Part shown: positions 38,835 through 50,021 of the stretch, piece after piece
Position numbering within the stretch: position 1 is the stretch's first letter
Layout: each line of letters begins with the position of its first letter
Assembly (NCBI GenBank): GCA_049487715.1
Contig: CP150553.1
Coordinates: 558,001 to 622,000 of the forward strand
Source of the DNA: Pycnococcus provasolii
Lineage: Eukaryota; Chlorophyta; Pseudoscourfieldiophyceae; Pseudoscourfieldiales
DNA: 64,000 nt
Direction: 5' to 3'
Notes under the pieces: generated by a model
Seen by the model: only the letters and a program-made list of their open reading frames with translations
Database searches by the model: none
What the model was told of the DNA's origin: nothing
Translations under genes and position numbers: made by a program

Positions 38835-39290
38835 TTAGTTTGCCATCTCAGGGGTGGACCATCCTCGGCGTTCCCGGAACTGCCTCTTCAGGCGGGTGAC
38901 GCGCGACTTGCGCCTCGCGGCGGTTGTCTTTTTCATCACCCCCTTGCTGACAGCCTTGTCGATGTGGCTGAAAGCGTCAGCGACGAGTTCGTCCGCCTTT
39001 TTGATGAAGTCTTCCTCGGACATGGCTTCAGCAGACTTGGCGAATTCGCGCTCGAGGTTGTCTGTGAACTTGATAACGTTCTTGATGCGTGTGCGCGCGG
39101 CTGACTTGATGCTTTTGTTGTACATGCGTTGTTTTTCGTTCAGACGTTGGCGGTACTTGGACGACGGCGTATTCAGTTTCGCCACCACAGTCACCGAAGG
39201 ACGACCAAGACATGAGAAGTAGGACGGGGACCAAGAGACAGGAGCACGGAGGGACAAGGTGGATGAGAAGCGGGCGCAGAGCATCGACAT
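38835..39290 (-). CDS. plastid ribosomal protein bS20c
   Basis: 151 residues from the ATG at 39290 (MSMLCARFSSTLSLRAPVSW), an evident transit peptide ending near VTVVAK. The mature part is a three-helix bS20: SKYRQRLNEKQRMYNKSIKS followed by AARTRIKNV, a middle acidic helix, then IDKAVSKGVMKKTTAARRKS with RVTRLKRQF. It binds 16S rRNA in the small subunit. The frame extends upstream, but those codons overlap the divergent promoter. The gene shares that promoter with RF1, another plastid translation factor. Confidence 0.92.
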   Translation of the reverse strand: MSMLCARFSSTLSLRAPVSWSPSYFSCLGRPSVTVVAKLNTPSSKYRQRLNEKQRMYNKSIKSAARTRIKNVIKFTDNLEREFAKSAEAMSEEDFIKKADELVADAFSHIDKAVSKGVMKKTTAARRKSRVTRLKRQFRERRGWSTPEMAN

Positions 39291-39522
39291 GGTTAACCGT
39301 GTTGCTTTGTTGCTAAAGAAAAAGCAATGCCGGGAGAGGAGAGACCTGAGAGGAGGGTTATCCACACCGACCGAAGGAAGGGTTTGTGGCTGGTGAGAAA
39401 CCTCGGTGAGAAGAACTGGGAGAGAAAGAACGGGGAGAGAACGACAGGGGAGGAAACCCAACAATCTCGGCGGCGGGTCCCCCTCCACACCCCCCCCCCC
39501 CTTGAGAGGGGATCCCGGTTCA

Positions 39523-39540
39523 GGGCTAGGGTTAGGGTTT
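39523..39540 (+). promoter_or_regulatory. TTAGGG tract in the bS20c/RF1 divergent promoter
   Basis: GGCTAGGGTTAGGGTTT about 110 nt upstream of RF1 and 230 nt upstream of bS20c. A C run of 11-12 bases lies at about 39490-39501. Confidence 0.45.
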
Positions 39541-39649
39541 TATTTCGGGTTATACGGCGGTATCTTATCCGGTGTTCGGGGTGTGTTGTCGGCCTCACAA
39601 CCATCGTTGCAACATCCTGGATCGGAGCAAGTAACTTACATAAGTGTTG

Positions 39650-40888
39650 ATGACGATGACAATGAAGATGAAGCTTAGTACTGCTGGTAGTAGTAGTGCA
39701 AGAAGTGGTCTTCGTGGTGGTGGTCTTCGTCATCGTCATCATCAGTCGCAGTGCGATCCCCGGAGTCACAGGAGGGTGAGGGTTCTCACACGTGCCGTCG
39801 AGCCGTACGTGCTCGAGAAACTTGCCGCGGCGAAAACAACCTTCGAGGAACTTCAGCACAAAATGACACTCGAAGAAACACTCAACGACCAAACTGCCCT
39901 TGTCTCCGTATCCAAGTCGGCGTCTGACCTAGAACCTGTCGTGCGTGCGTACGAAAGATACCTCGAACTTAACGCAGAACTTGCGGACAACCGAGCCATG
40001 CTCAAGGAAGAGTCGGACGAAGAAATGAAAGCCATGATCTCGGAGGAAATTGACGCACTACAAAGCGAGCTTGGCACGTTCGACGAGTCGCTGAAAACCA
40101 TGCTCCTGCCGAAAGACCCGCTCGACGAAAAGAACATCATGCTCGAAATTCGTGCGGGAACGGGAGGTGACGAGGCGTCCATCTGGGCAGGGGACCTCGT
40201 GCGCATGTTCACCAGATATGGAGAACGCAACGCGTGGAAGGTCGCCACGGTTACCGCCGCGACGGGGGACTGCGGCGGGTACCGCGAGTGCGTACTTGAA
40301 ATCAAGGGCGACGCCGTGTACTCAAAGCTCAAGTTCGAGGCAGGCGTGCACCGCGTGCAGCGCGTGCCAGCCACGGAGACGGCAGGGCGCATTCACACGT
40401 CAACGGCTACCGTCGCAATCATGCCCGAGGTGGACGACGTGACGGTCGAAATCAACGACACCGACATTGAGTGCACCTCCGCGCGCAGCGGAGGAGCGGG
40501 CGGCCAGAATGTCAACAAGGTGGAGACGGCGATCGATCTCTTTCACAAGCCGACGGGAATCCGGGTCTTCTGCACGGAGGAGCGAACGCAGGGTCGAAAC
40601 CGTGATCGCGCATTTCAAATCCTTCGTGCCAAGCTCTTCCAGATGGAACTCGAAAAGCAGCAGGCGGAGGTGGCGGATGCTCGAAAAAGTCAGATTGGAA
40701 CGGGAAGTCGAAGCGAGAAGATTCGAACGTATAACTACAAGGAGACGCGCTGTTCTGATCACCGCCTGAAGCAGAACTTTGACCTCAACAAGGTTCTCGA
40801 CGGCGAGCTTGAGCCACTCATCGAAGGATGCATCTCAATGGATCAGCAGGAAAAGCTTAAGCTGCTTGCCGAGGAATCGACGTCGTGA
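39650..40888 (+). CDS. organellar (probably plastid) peptide chain release factor 1
   Basis: 412 residues from the ATG at 39650. A leader of about 45 residues precedes helical domain 1. Class I release-factor motifs are all present: [38 protein letters not shown] with the RF1-type P-A-T codon-recognition tripeptide, [15 protein letters not shown] with the GGQ that triggers peptidyl-tRNA hydrolysis, and a terminal [19 protein letters not shown]. It reads UAA and UAG. The Ser/Arg leader and the bS20c neighbour favour the plastid, though mitochondria cannot be excluded. Confidence 0.93.
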   Translation: MTMTMKMKLSTAGSSSARSGLRGGGLRHRHHQSQCDPRSHRRVRVLTRAVEPYVLEKLAAAKTTFEELQHKMTLEETLNDQTALVSVSKSASDLEPVVRAYERYLELNAELADNRAMLKEESDEEMKAMISEEIDALQSELGTFDESLKTMLLPKDPLDEKNIMLEIRAGTGGDEASIWAGDLVRMFTRYGERNAWKVATVTAATGDCGGYRECVLEIKGDAVYSKLKFEAGVHRVQRVPATETAGRIHTSTATVAIMPEVDDVTVEINDTDIECTSARSGGAGGQNVNKVETAIDLFHKPTGIRVFCTEERTQGRNRDRAFQILRAKLFQMELEKQQAEVADARKSQIGTGSRSEKIRTYNYKETRCSDHRLKQNFDLNKVLDGELEPLIEGCISMDQQEKLKLLAEESTS

Positions 40889-41030
40889 GATTCGTAGCGT
40901 TTTGGATTCTGTTTTGTAATATGCGTGCGCATGTGTCGGGCACCCCAAAAAGCAGACAAAGCAAACAGAAAGGTCCAAACGTAACTCTTAAAAAAATGTA
41001 ACTCCAAACCTTGGACGATGAGAACAGAGC

Positions 41031-42650
41031 TTATTCATCAGTTGATCGCTTCTCCCATCGCTGCTCTCCGATGAGCCAGACTCCACGCTCCTCCGACTCG
41101 AAGTTGCAGTCCTCACCATCGGCACGGCACAAGTCGTTGCCAAATTCGTCGTCAAGACCACCTGGATCCACGCCAGGCTTGTCGGTGCGTGCGACAGCAG
41201 CCACCTCCTCACCAATGAGCGAGATCCACGTTGATGCGCAGCACACGCCGCTCTCCGGCAGGCCGGCCGAGCTTTGGTAATACTTCAGAGTCTCTTCCGT
41301 CTGCATGCCGAAGAACCAGTACTCCATGTCATCATCGCCGCAGCTATAGCCAGCGCGGCTCAGGGCAGCCTGCATTTCTCGAACGTCCGGGCCTCCTTCC
41401 TCCGGTCGCAGCACGGGGCGAAGCACAGTCTCGCTCGCGTATGTGAATCCCAGCGGCTTACCAGGCACTGTGCCATTACCACTCGATCCTTTCGTCGTCG
41501 TCGTCGTCGTCGTCGTCGATGGCGGCGGTGTTGGTGACGAAGAATTGAGTTGATCATCTGTAAACATCACCGAATCACGTCGTGTGGATGACGACGACGA
41601 AGGCGTCTCGTAAAGCCCACCTTGGCCAGTGAGAGGGCCCTTATCCATCGACGGAGGCGGCACGGTGGCGGACGTCGTTGCCACCTCCTCGTCGGCACCG
41701 CCGATGGGTGAGGCTGGCTCGGCGGCGAGCCTATCTGCGAATCCGCTTTCCCTCAGAAGCGCGTTCCACGTATCCACGTCGACGAGACCAGACTCAGACA
41801 CGCCGTTGCATGCCTGGAAGTAGCGCAACGCATCCTCCGTGCCTGCCCCGAAGATCATGTCGTCCTCGTCGTCGTCGCCAGCCCAGTAGCCGCACTGTCC
41901 AAGCAGGTCGTGGACGAGCGTCATAGTAGCGACGTCGTCACATCCGACGAGCACCGCGGGTTTCTTTTCGACGAGTGCACGCCACGTATCGGGAATAGGT
42001 ACAGTTTCGGTCGTCGCTTCTGCTCCGTTGGACGACGCTTGCGTCGTTGAGTCGGCGTCAGGTGTCTGGTACAGTCCTCCCTTTCGTTGGTCTGTCGACG
42101 TTGTCTCCGTCGCCGCCACCACCGTTTCAAACTGCGCGCGCATATCCCACGACGAGTTCTCTATTACCTGCGCCTCATCATCTGCTGACGACGACAGCGC
42201 AGCCTTGTCCACATTGTCATAATCAGTGTTTGTTGTGAATTTGCCCGCCGAGTTCGTTGGAGACGAGTTGTTCTGCGTCGCGACTTCGACGAGCGCCTCT
42301 CTGAGCGCCGTGATTTCTTCGAAGAGTCGTTTTTCTCTCTCGAGAAACGTTTCTCTTTCCAGCGACCACGACGCGCGCGCTTCGTCGTACAGCATGCGTT
42401 CTCGCGCGAGGTTCTCCAGAGCTAAATGTTCTAAATCTGATGATGATGATGCTGAGGCCTGTAATCGTGACCCAGATGGGTAGCACCTGTTGAGACGAGA
42501 GACCCGTGCTGAGACGAGAATCCCCCCTGGGGCCCTGCTGATGAGACCACCACGCCATGACCTTGAAGTAGCCACCACCAAAGAAGGACGCATCGGCATC
42601 TGGGGCGGCGGCGGATGAAAATGAAAGTGATAACGGGGATTGCAGAGCAT
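41031..42650 (-). CDS. protein with peptidoglycan-binding-like domains, plastid-targeted
   Basis: 539 residues from the ATG at 42650; ATGs at 42599 or 42593 give a better transit peptide (MPMRPSLVVATSRSWRGGLI). A coiled coil at about residues 70-120 is followed by disordered linkers. Two peptidoglycan-binding-type helical repeats are seen: LVHDLLGQCGYWAGDDDEDD then GTEDALRYFQACNGV and DTWNALL; and VREMQAALSRAGYSCGDDD then QTEETLKYYQSSAGL and STWISLI. Green algae and plants have stromal proteins of this kind whose ligand is unknown. A GAC/GTC trinucleotide tract at 41499-41519 encodes a Thr run. Confidence 0.75.
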   Translation of the reverse strand: MLCNPRYHFHFHPPPPQMPMRPSLVVATSRSWRGGLISRAPGGILVSARVSRLNRCYPSGSRLQASASSSSDLEHLALENLARERMLYDEARASWSLERETFLEREKRLFEEITALREALVEVATQNNSSPTNSAGKFTTNTDYDNVDKAALSSSADDEAQVIENSSWDMRAQFETVVAATETTSTDQRKGGLYQTPDADSTTQASSNGAEATTETVPIPDTWRALVEKKPAVLVGCDDVATMTLVHDLLGQCGYWAGDDDEDDMIFGAGTEDALRYFQACNGVSESGLVDVDTWNALLRESGFADRLAAEPASPIGGADEEVATTSATVPPPSMDKGPLTGQGGLYETPSSSSSTRRDSVMFTDDQLNSSSPTPPPSTTTTTTTTKGSSGNGTVPGKPLGFTYASETVLRPVLRPEEGGPDVREMQAALSRAGYSCGDDDMEYWFFGMQTEETLKYYQSSAGLPESGVCCASTWISLIGEEVAAVARTDKPGVDPGGLDDEFGNDLCRADGEDCNFESEERGVWLIGEQRWEKRSTDE

Positions 42651-43123
42651 CGGTGTGTGTGTGGCTGGAACGAACGCGGAACGGGGAATCGGGATTCGGT
42701 TAGGGTTAGGGTTAGGAGTTCGGGTTCCGGGGGGGCAGGTTCGGTGATTGACCTGTGATTTTGACCGCCCGTGATTTTGACCGCCTGTGATTTTGACCGC
42801 CTGTCAGTTGTTGTAGGGTACTTATTTTGTGTGTTGACGGTGTTGTGCTATTTGTGTACGGTACCCTAGTACTACGTGTTATGGAGGACACTTCTTGCGT
42901 TAGAACTTTCGTGTCATCTTCATCTCATGTACCTGTTTCTTACCCGTGGTTTGCAACAACTACTGTATCCTTATGGGTAGTATGTACTACCTTAAATTTT
43001 AGGGCCGCATAACTGTAGTCTATGAAGACAATCGAGAAGAAGGTACTTCCTAGACCAGCTCGTCGTCGTTTGCGCATGGTTGTTGTCAAACTTAAAAAAA
43101 TCATCCTTCTCACTATTTAAGAG
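42651..43123. promoter_or_regulatory. upstream region with TTAGGG tract and 16-bp tandem repeat
   Basis: GGTTAGGGTTAGGGTTAGG at 42698-42716, 48 nt upstream of the minus-strand gene. At 42755-42802 a 16-bp unit (GTGATTTTGACCGCCT) is repeated three times. The rest is GTAC-rich and without a gene. Confidence 0.6.
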
Positions 43124-46100
43124 TTAAGACCCGCCCTGCTCTCTTTTCTGCCCATGATGAGGTGGTTGTTGTTGACCCGCTCCTCCCTTTTCATTGCTCT
43201 CCTTCTCGCCGACGTCTTCATCGCCGGGAAATGCGATGTTCGGCATGTCGATGACGAATCGGTCGTACTCAGGGTCGAAGTGTACCACCACCGCAGCAGC
43301 ATCATCAACACGCACACCACCGCCATCCTCACCATTATCCGACGGCGCAGTCTGGTAAGATGACGCGCGGCTCTCTGGAGAAGATTTCAGCGGCATGTCC
43401 TCCATCAGCCCGTTGTCAACAACCACGAAAGCCTCGCGTTCAGCATCGCCTCGACTTTCGGCCGTTGACTCCTTATTTTCCCCCTTCGCCTCTTCCTCCT
43501 GAACTGCGATGATTGGATCGAACATGCCTGCTGACGATTGCGACGGCGATCCCCCACCATTCGTTGGTGCATACTCGGACGTCACAACAACCTTCTCCTC
43601 CTCCACATCTTCCCTGATTGTGTCCATCTTCCCCTCTTCTTTCTCAGCATCCACATCTTCCCTGATTGGTTCCATCTTCCCCTCTTCTTTCTCAGCATCC
43701 ACAGCATCCTCGCTCTCGCCCATCTTCCCCTCTTCTTTCTCAGCATCCACAGCAGCCTCCTCGCTCTCCTTCCTCGCCTGTTTCTGCAAATGGTGATGTT
43801 TTGATGCGATCCACAGCATATTGCATGCCACATAAAGCTCATGCATCACAATCAGACCAAGCCCCATGAACTGAATCATCATTGCCCAGTTCGCCTTGCC
43901 CGTCTCATTATAGTCACCTCGCTGAAAGTACGAGTAAAGCAAGCCAAAACCCACGGATAGCAGCACGGCGCATCCCATGTGTGCTACGTTAGAAAGCTTG
44001 CTCTGCATTGGCTGCGTTGCAAGCAAAATACCAGCCTCAGCCGCAAACGCGATGCATGCTATGAGCGCTCCCACAGACCGGGATTCACTTGACGCACCTA
44101 CCGCGCCGCCGACGGCGCATGCAATAGAAGCCACGAAGCTCAGTGCGAGCGCAATGGGAACGGTGTAGATGAAAAATCGTGGGATTCGGCTCTCGATTTG
44201 GTCGTGGATTGAACTGTTCAAATGAGGTTTGCTGCGAGGTCCGCGAAGCTGAGATAGCACGGCGCCGAAACGAAGCACAAATTCCGCATGCGCGCTGTCC
44301 TTGGCATGCCACCCTTTGAAACTGCCACCCTGCACGAAAGTGGCACGCTGGCGAATCTCGTGAGATGCGTGCCAATTTAGAACAATTGCACCGACAACCA
44401 CCATCGACGCGACGACTGACGCGATGATACCGCCAGCACTCGTCTCGCCGTGTTTGTGCGCATCTGCGCCGTACGACACAACGGCAAGCGTGCATGGTAT
44501 CATCGAGATTGTGAGCACAGCCATTTCAACGCGAGGGAAAAAAACAACCGCCGGCTGTCTCACATCTGCATCCACAGGCCGAGCCTCGCCTTCGTTATCG
44601 TCATCTCCGAAGAGCCAGGAAGGGAGCCGAGCAGCCGCGGTGACAGTTGACTTCACCCTTGAGAAGTTGAAGGTGTCCGCAAGCGAAGAGGATGCGCGCT
44701 GCAACTTATTCATCTTCCTGCGCTTTCGCGCCTCAACGTGGTCAAAGTTGCGCCATTCAGCCTCAAAGATAAGTGCATATCGCAAGGTGAATCCAATGGC
44801 ATAAGCCACAAATGCCCAGAACAAGCATCGGTACAGCAACCTATCAGCATCGTACGATCCTCTCTCACCACTCTCAGGTGCGTTCTCGTCAGCCAACACG
44901 GCGAAAAGAAGCTTGTGGTACGCGCTGCTCTCCCATGTGCCCACGCGCTCATCATCTTCGCCAAGCAGAACCCGACGCGTCGTCGTCGTCGACGACGACG
45001 TCCCAAGTGATCTGAAGAGCCACGCAGCCGCAGCCATCGCTTGCAGCTTCGTGGCGAGCTGTACTGGCCTGCCGCCAGAGACTTGGCCGGAGCTGAAGGA
45101 GGCAGTCATCTCGACGTACCAAGCACCTGTCAACGTCAGCGCCGCTGCGCTAGACGCAGTGACCACCGTGATGGCGGCAGCCCTTGAATACTCGAGCTCT
45201 TCTTTCGATGATATTGGGGGTGCATTCGGAGGCGGCGATGGAGGGGGAGGGGGTGGGGGTGGCATGGGAGGTGCGGGAGGCGGGGGAGACGCTGGTGCGC
45301 GAGGAGGTCGAGGAGGTGGGCTTGGGGGAGGAGGTGGCGACGGTGGTGGCGGCGGAGGACTCGGTGGTGGCGGCGAGCAGTCCCCTCGTGCAATGCACTC
45401 GTCGGGTGGAGGTGGCGGCGACGGCACTGGTGGCGGTGGCGGCACTGGTGGCGGTGGGCTTGGTGGAGGTGGCGACGGCGGAAACGGTGGTGGTGGTGGC
45501 GGCACTGGTGGTGGAGAGCAATTACCCTCTGAAACGCACGGATTCGGCGGCGGTGGATTCGGCGCCGGGGGGCTCGGGGGAGGCGGGCTCGGCGGCGGCG
45601 GGCTCGGCGGCGGACTTGGCGGCGGAACCGGCGGCGGCGGGCTCGGCGGCGGACTTGGCGGCGGCGGCGGCGGTGGTGGCGACGGAGGTGGAGGTGGCGG
45701 CGGGCTTGGGGGAGGCGGACTCGGCGGCGGGGGGGGGCACGTGTTGTCCATAACGCATGGGCTTGGCGGTGGACTGGGAGGAGGTGGGGGTGGAGGTGGT
45801 GACGGCGGTGGTGATGGTGGCGGTGGTGATGGTGGTGGCGGCGGTGGCGGCGGTGGTGGCGAGGGTGGTGGAGGAGGAGGACTTGGCGGCGGCGGTGGCG
45901 GAACGCCATTGGCGACAAGGATTGACGAGAAGCCGCCCATCTCGAAGCCCACGACAGATGCCTCTGTATTAACCCGTGTTCCCTCAAGCGGAACAGACCC
46001 GTATCCACACATCAGACAAGACACGGATGTCGATACGGCCGAGCCTCGGACATAGACATTGTTGCCAGCCGTATCGGCGTAGTTGCTCGTAAAATTCGTG

Positions 46101-46886
46101 GATATGATGTCCGCATGTTCTGACTCCTCGATGTAAACTGCACCTCCGTGATATGAAATGCCTGGAGAGGCGGGCGAGTCATTGCAAGGCGCGCGATTGG
46201 ACCCTATCGTGGAATTGATGATCGAGATCGCTGTCACCTGCTGTACATGAATCACGCCGCCATCAAGTGTAGCGCAATTGCTATCGAGTGATGACTCATG
46301 GATAGCCAGCAACGGCGAATTGTTCGCAGCTATAGCGCCACCCTCCGTGCCTCGATTGCTTGTAAAATTGCATCCCGAGATTGTGCAATGGCCGCCACTT
46401 CTGTAGATGCCAAGTGCTCCACCGTTGCCTGCGGTATTGCTCACAAATGAGCACTCGTTGAATGTCGTATCTCCGCCATTCTCAGCCATCAGAACGGAGC
46501 CTCCCATTTCGCTTGTGGCAGCAGGTAAGTTCTGCCTTCTTGCTTTGATTTCGGCAAGCCCAGCGCTGTTCATACATCCTCCCTCGAAAGATAGGTGAAC
46601 GAATTCGACACCTTTCATCACGAATGGTGGAGGCGGGGGAGGTGGGGGAGGAGGGCTGGGTGGCGGAGGGGGCGGGCTCGGTGGTGGGGGTGGGCTGGGC
46701 GGTGGGCTTGGAGGGGGAGATGGTGGTGGGCTTGGAGGGGGGGATGGCGGTGGTGATGGAGGTGGTGATGGAGGTGGTGAAGGTGGAGGAGATGGAGGTG
46801 GAGATGGAGGTGGCGATGGCGGTGGCGGTGGCGGTGGCGGTGGTGCGGGTGGTGCTGGCGGTGGTGGAGGGTTTGGAGGTAGTGGC

Positions 46887-46930
<44 letters not shown>

Positions 46931-48755
46931 CGGCGGTGGTTCCAATTCCACGAACGGTAGATTGTCTCCCATATCTCCCGCGTTAGCGCCTCTATCTGTC
47001 GTATCTTCGTAGCCGAGCATCCCAAGGAAGTTGCCGCCCCAGCATTTTACACGTCCATTATTCAGGAGAGCACACGTATGCTGCTGACCCATCGTGACTT
47101 TTACTGCGTAGACACCAGCTCCAAGATCTATGGCTGGCAGATTGTCACCCATCGACCCCGCAGATGTTCCATACCAAGTAGAGCTTCCCTGGCCTAATCG
47201 ACCGTTCCCTCCTTGCCCCCAGCATTTGAGATCGTCATTGTCCAGGATGGCGCACGTGTGTACTGCGCGAGGGTGCGAAACGATGGACTTCGCCGTGCGA
47301 CCCGTGCCGAGATTGACGTAAGGCAGAGATGCAACATCTGCAGGCACGCCTGGAGATGATGGTTGCCTGACACTGCCGTTTTCCATTCCGAGATTTCCGT
47401 TAGCTCCACTCCCCCAACACTTCACCTGATCGTTGTCGAGAATTGCGCACGCAAACTCGATGCCAACTGTGATGGACTTTGCCGTTCGACCCGTGCCCAG
47501 ATCAATCACGGCCAGGTTGTCGCCCATCTCGTTTGCATTATCGCCAACATCTTGAGTGTGGTCGATGTGCGCGACGAGACCCCGGCCCCAGCACTTCACC
47601 TGATCGGTGTTCAGAATGGCGCACGCCTCCTCGTCGCCGGCGGCGACGTACTTCGCCGTAAGGCCGGTGCCGAGGTCGATCGCGGGAAGATTATCGCCCA
47701 TCTCGTTCGCACCATCGCCGCGCCTGTTCGTGTCACCTTGTCCGAGCTGGCCGATATTATTTTCGCCCCAGCACTTCACGGTCGAGTCGTCGAGCAGCGC
47801 GCACGTGAAGTACTTGCCGGCGGACACCTGGGTGGCTGTTCGTCCCGTGCCAAGGTCAATTGCGGGTAGGTTGTCGCCCATCTGATTTGCCGCACCACCG
47901 CGGTCAGCAGTGTCGCCTTGTCCAAGCTGACCTTCCGCGTTACGACCCCAGCACTTGACCGAGGCGTCGTCTAGCAACGCACACGTGTGGCTGTGCCCGA
48001 GGCTCATGCTCTGCACGGTGCGACCAGTTCCCACGTTCACGGCTTCCATGAAAGCGCCCATCGTGCTCACGGCGTGTCCGTGCTGGTTATTAGTTTCCGC
48101 GCCAAGCCGGCCGTTCCACTCACGGCCCCAGCACTTCACCTCGTTGTCATCCATGACCACGCAGTTGTGTAACTCGCCACTGTACAGCTGAACGGCGAGG
48201 TTTGGTGTATACAGCAGCTGGCGTCGGTGTTTTTGTTGGCGCCGCTTCTGTTTCACCGCTGCAAGCGTTGCGACGGTGAAATGACGACGCGGAGACGAGC
48301 ACTGCGCGTCCATTTTACAGGTACCCTCGGGCATGTCAGCGAGGTTGGAGGGGAGACACGCCCCCACAACGCGCACTGGGCGCTTGATACGAATGCCGTC
48401 TACCAGCTCGCCATTGAGACTCGACGGCCAGACGATGTTCTGTTGTTTTGGTGTTTGGTATGGAATGTGGTGAGTGAGAAGGTGATCGGGACGTTGGCAC
48501 GTGAAGAGCAACACGCAGAGGAGTGCGTACGCTTGTGATGAAGATTGTGTGCGGCAGTCCGTCAGCGTCTTCGACGTCGTGCAAGGCGTCGCGCAGTTCC
48601 TGGTACGTCGCCACTCCCATCGAGCCCACAGGAAACGGCGGTTGGTCCGTTGCGGCGTACGCCCCACCACGAGGAGTCGAGCAGAGCGCGAGTGCAACAA
48701 GTGCGGCAAGCAAGTGCGGCACGAATTTGGCACCGCCATACATCGTTCTCATCAT
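43124..48755 (-). CDS. giant surface protein: RCC1-like repeats, polyproline, beta-helix, polyproline, multi-TM
   Basis: Exon 1 (48531-48755) begins MMRTMYGGAKFV with signal peptide LLAALVALALCS. A 91-nt intron (48440-48530) joins in phase 0 to exon 2 (43124-48439), giving 1846 residues. Seven RCC1/BNR-like units of about 60 residues (HTCALLDDASVKCWGRN, GQLGQGD) span 47000-48190. A (PPPSPPP) run is at about 46625-46945; a right-handed beta-helix with GNGGALGIYRSGGHC- and YHGGAVYIEES-type rungs lies at 45990-46620; a longer polyproline run with Cys islands is at 45215-45930. About eight hydrophobic helices follow (43800-45210), then an acidic tail with three AEKEEGKM repeats. It looks like an algal wall or sensory receptor; function unknown. 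Confidence 0.82.
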
Positions 48756-50021
48756 CCTACGTAGTAGTAGTTTGTGAACCTTCCTCAAAGCTTACGTCCT
48801 GAAGTTCCTGAACTGTCTGTTAACACAGCTGAAGTGAACTTTCTAAGCAAAACGCAGAAGAAGCAAACGCCGTTGTGGCGACAAGACACACGCACACAAG
48901 GGCTGAACGGCACGACGACACGCACAACTATCGACAGTACAGGTGGCACCGGTGTCTTAACAGCAATACGCAGCACGCAGCACGCAGCACGCAGTCGACG
49001 AACACACCACACCAGTGAACTAACTAATATGATAGGAGTTGTTGCAAACTTAAGTTACTTGCACACACACGCCGGTCTGCCGGTTTCACGTGACACTTTA
49101 TTTGGTAGGGGATACCACAAATATCACACCGGAGGAGTGCATTTTCCCTCCTCCTTCCTCAAACGCAGTGATGGTCTGGTTCGCGTGATGGCACACTCAA
49201 GTTCGTTACGATAAAATTAATGAGGCATCGCGTGATCACTCGAGGGCATCACGAAGCTCAGGCTTCGGAGGATGGCCTTAAGGACTTCGAAGTCCCAGGG
49301 AGATTTCGAAGAGAGGTATGTAGGCGCCACATACACAGCCAGGCTGTTTGTTGTGGGCCCCTTGCCCCATTATACCATTATATGTAAAGGTAGTCTAGTA
49401 TTGCGTCCGGCGTTTCTCCGTCGAGAGCTCACTCGAGACACACACTCACACACTCACTCGAGACAATACAATGTAAAACGCCGGCCGGGATGATAGGAAG
49501 GCCTAAGACCTTATTTTAAGAGGAGGGAAGGGCTGAAAAGGGGAATGAATGGGGATTTAAGCGTTGAAGGGCCAGTTGTACTACAGAGGCGTTTGACAGC
49601 GTTAAAGTACGAGAGGCTTCGAAGGGCCATGTATGTACTACCTATACCCGGTGCCCCCTTTTTATTGTACACTTCGTTCAGCGCACATCAGTCCCTTCAT
49701 CATCACCACCCCCCTGCCACCTGCGGCCTTTGAAACCCTGCGGCCTTAAGGCCTTAAGGGACCGCTTGATTTCCGGCCTTAAGCCTTGCTTATTCTTTGC
49801 TTAGGCCGCCTTTTTTCGCTTACTTATTATCGTAGTACTTGTGTACCAGGACCGGTTAAGCTTAAGCTTCGGTTAAGCTTAAGCTGTGAACAGGTTTCGC
49901 TCCTCTTCGAATCAGAAGCGAATCATTCCCTGACGAGATAGAGTTTTGATTCGTACAAGAATCAAGTAAGTTACCTCTTCGTTTTTTTTTGTTTTTTGGT
50001 AAAAAGTACAAGCACCTGGGC
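48756..50021. other. 1.27 kb divergent intergenic region with inverted repeats
   Basis: Contains GCACGCA short tandem repeats (about 48970-48993), an inverted repeat of CCGGCGTTT (49407) with AAACGCCGG (49476), palindromic GGCCTTAAGGCC near 49740-49765, and TTAAGCTTAAGC repeated in both orientations at 49857-49886. No coding or RNA gene recognised. Confidence 0.5.

Noticed and set aside
44913-46055. 380-residue Gly-rich plus-strand frame
   Set aside because: It is the complement of the polyproline-coding region of the giant protein and has no independent signal.
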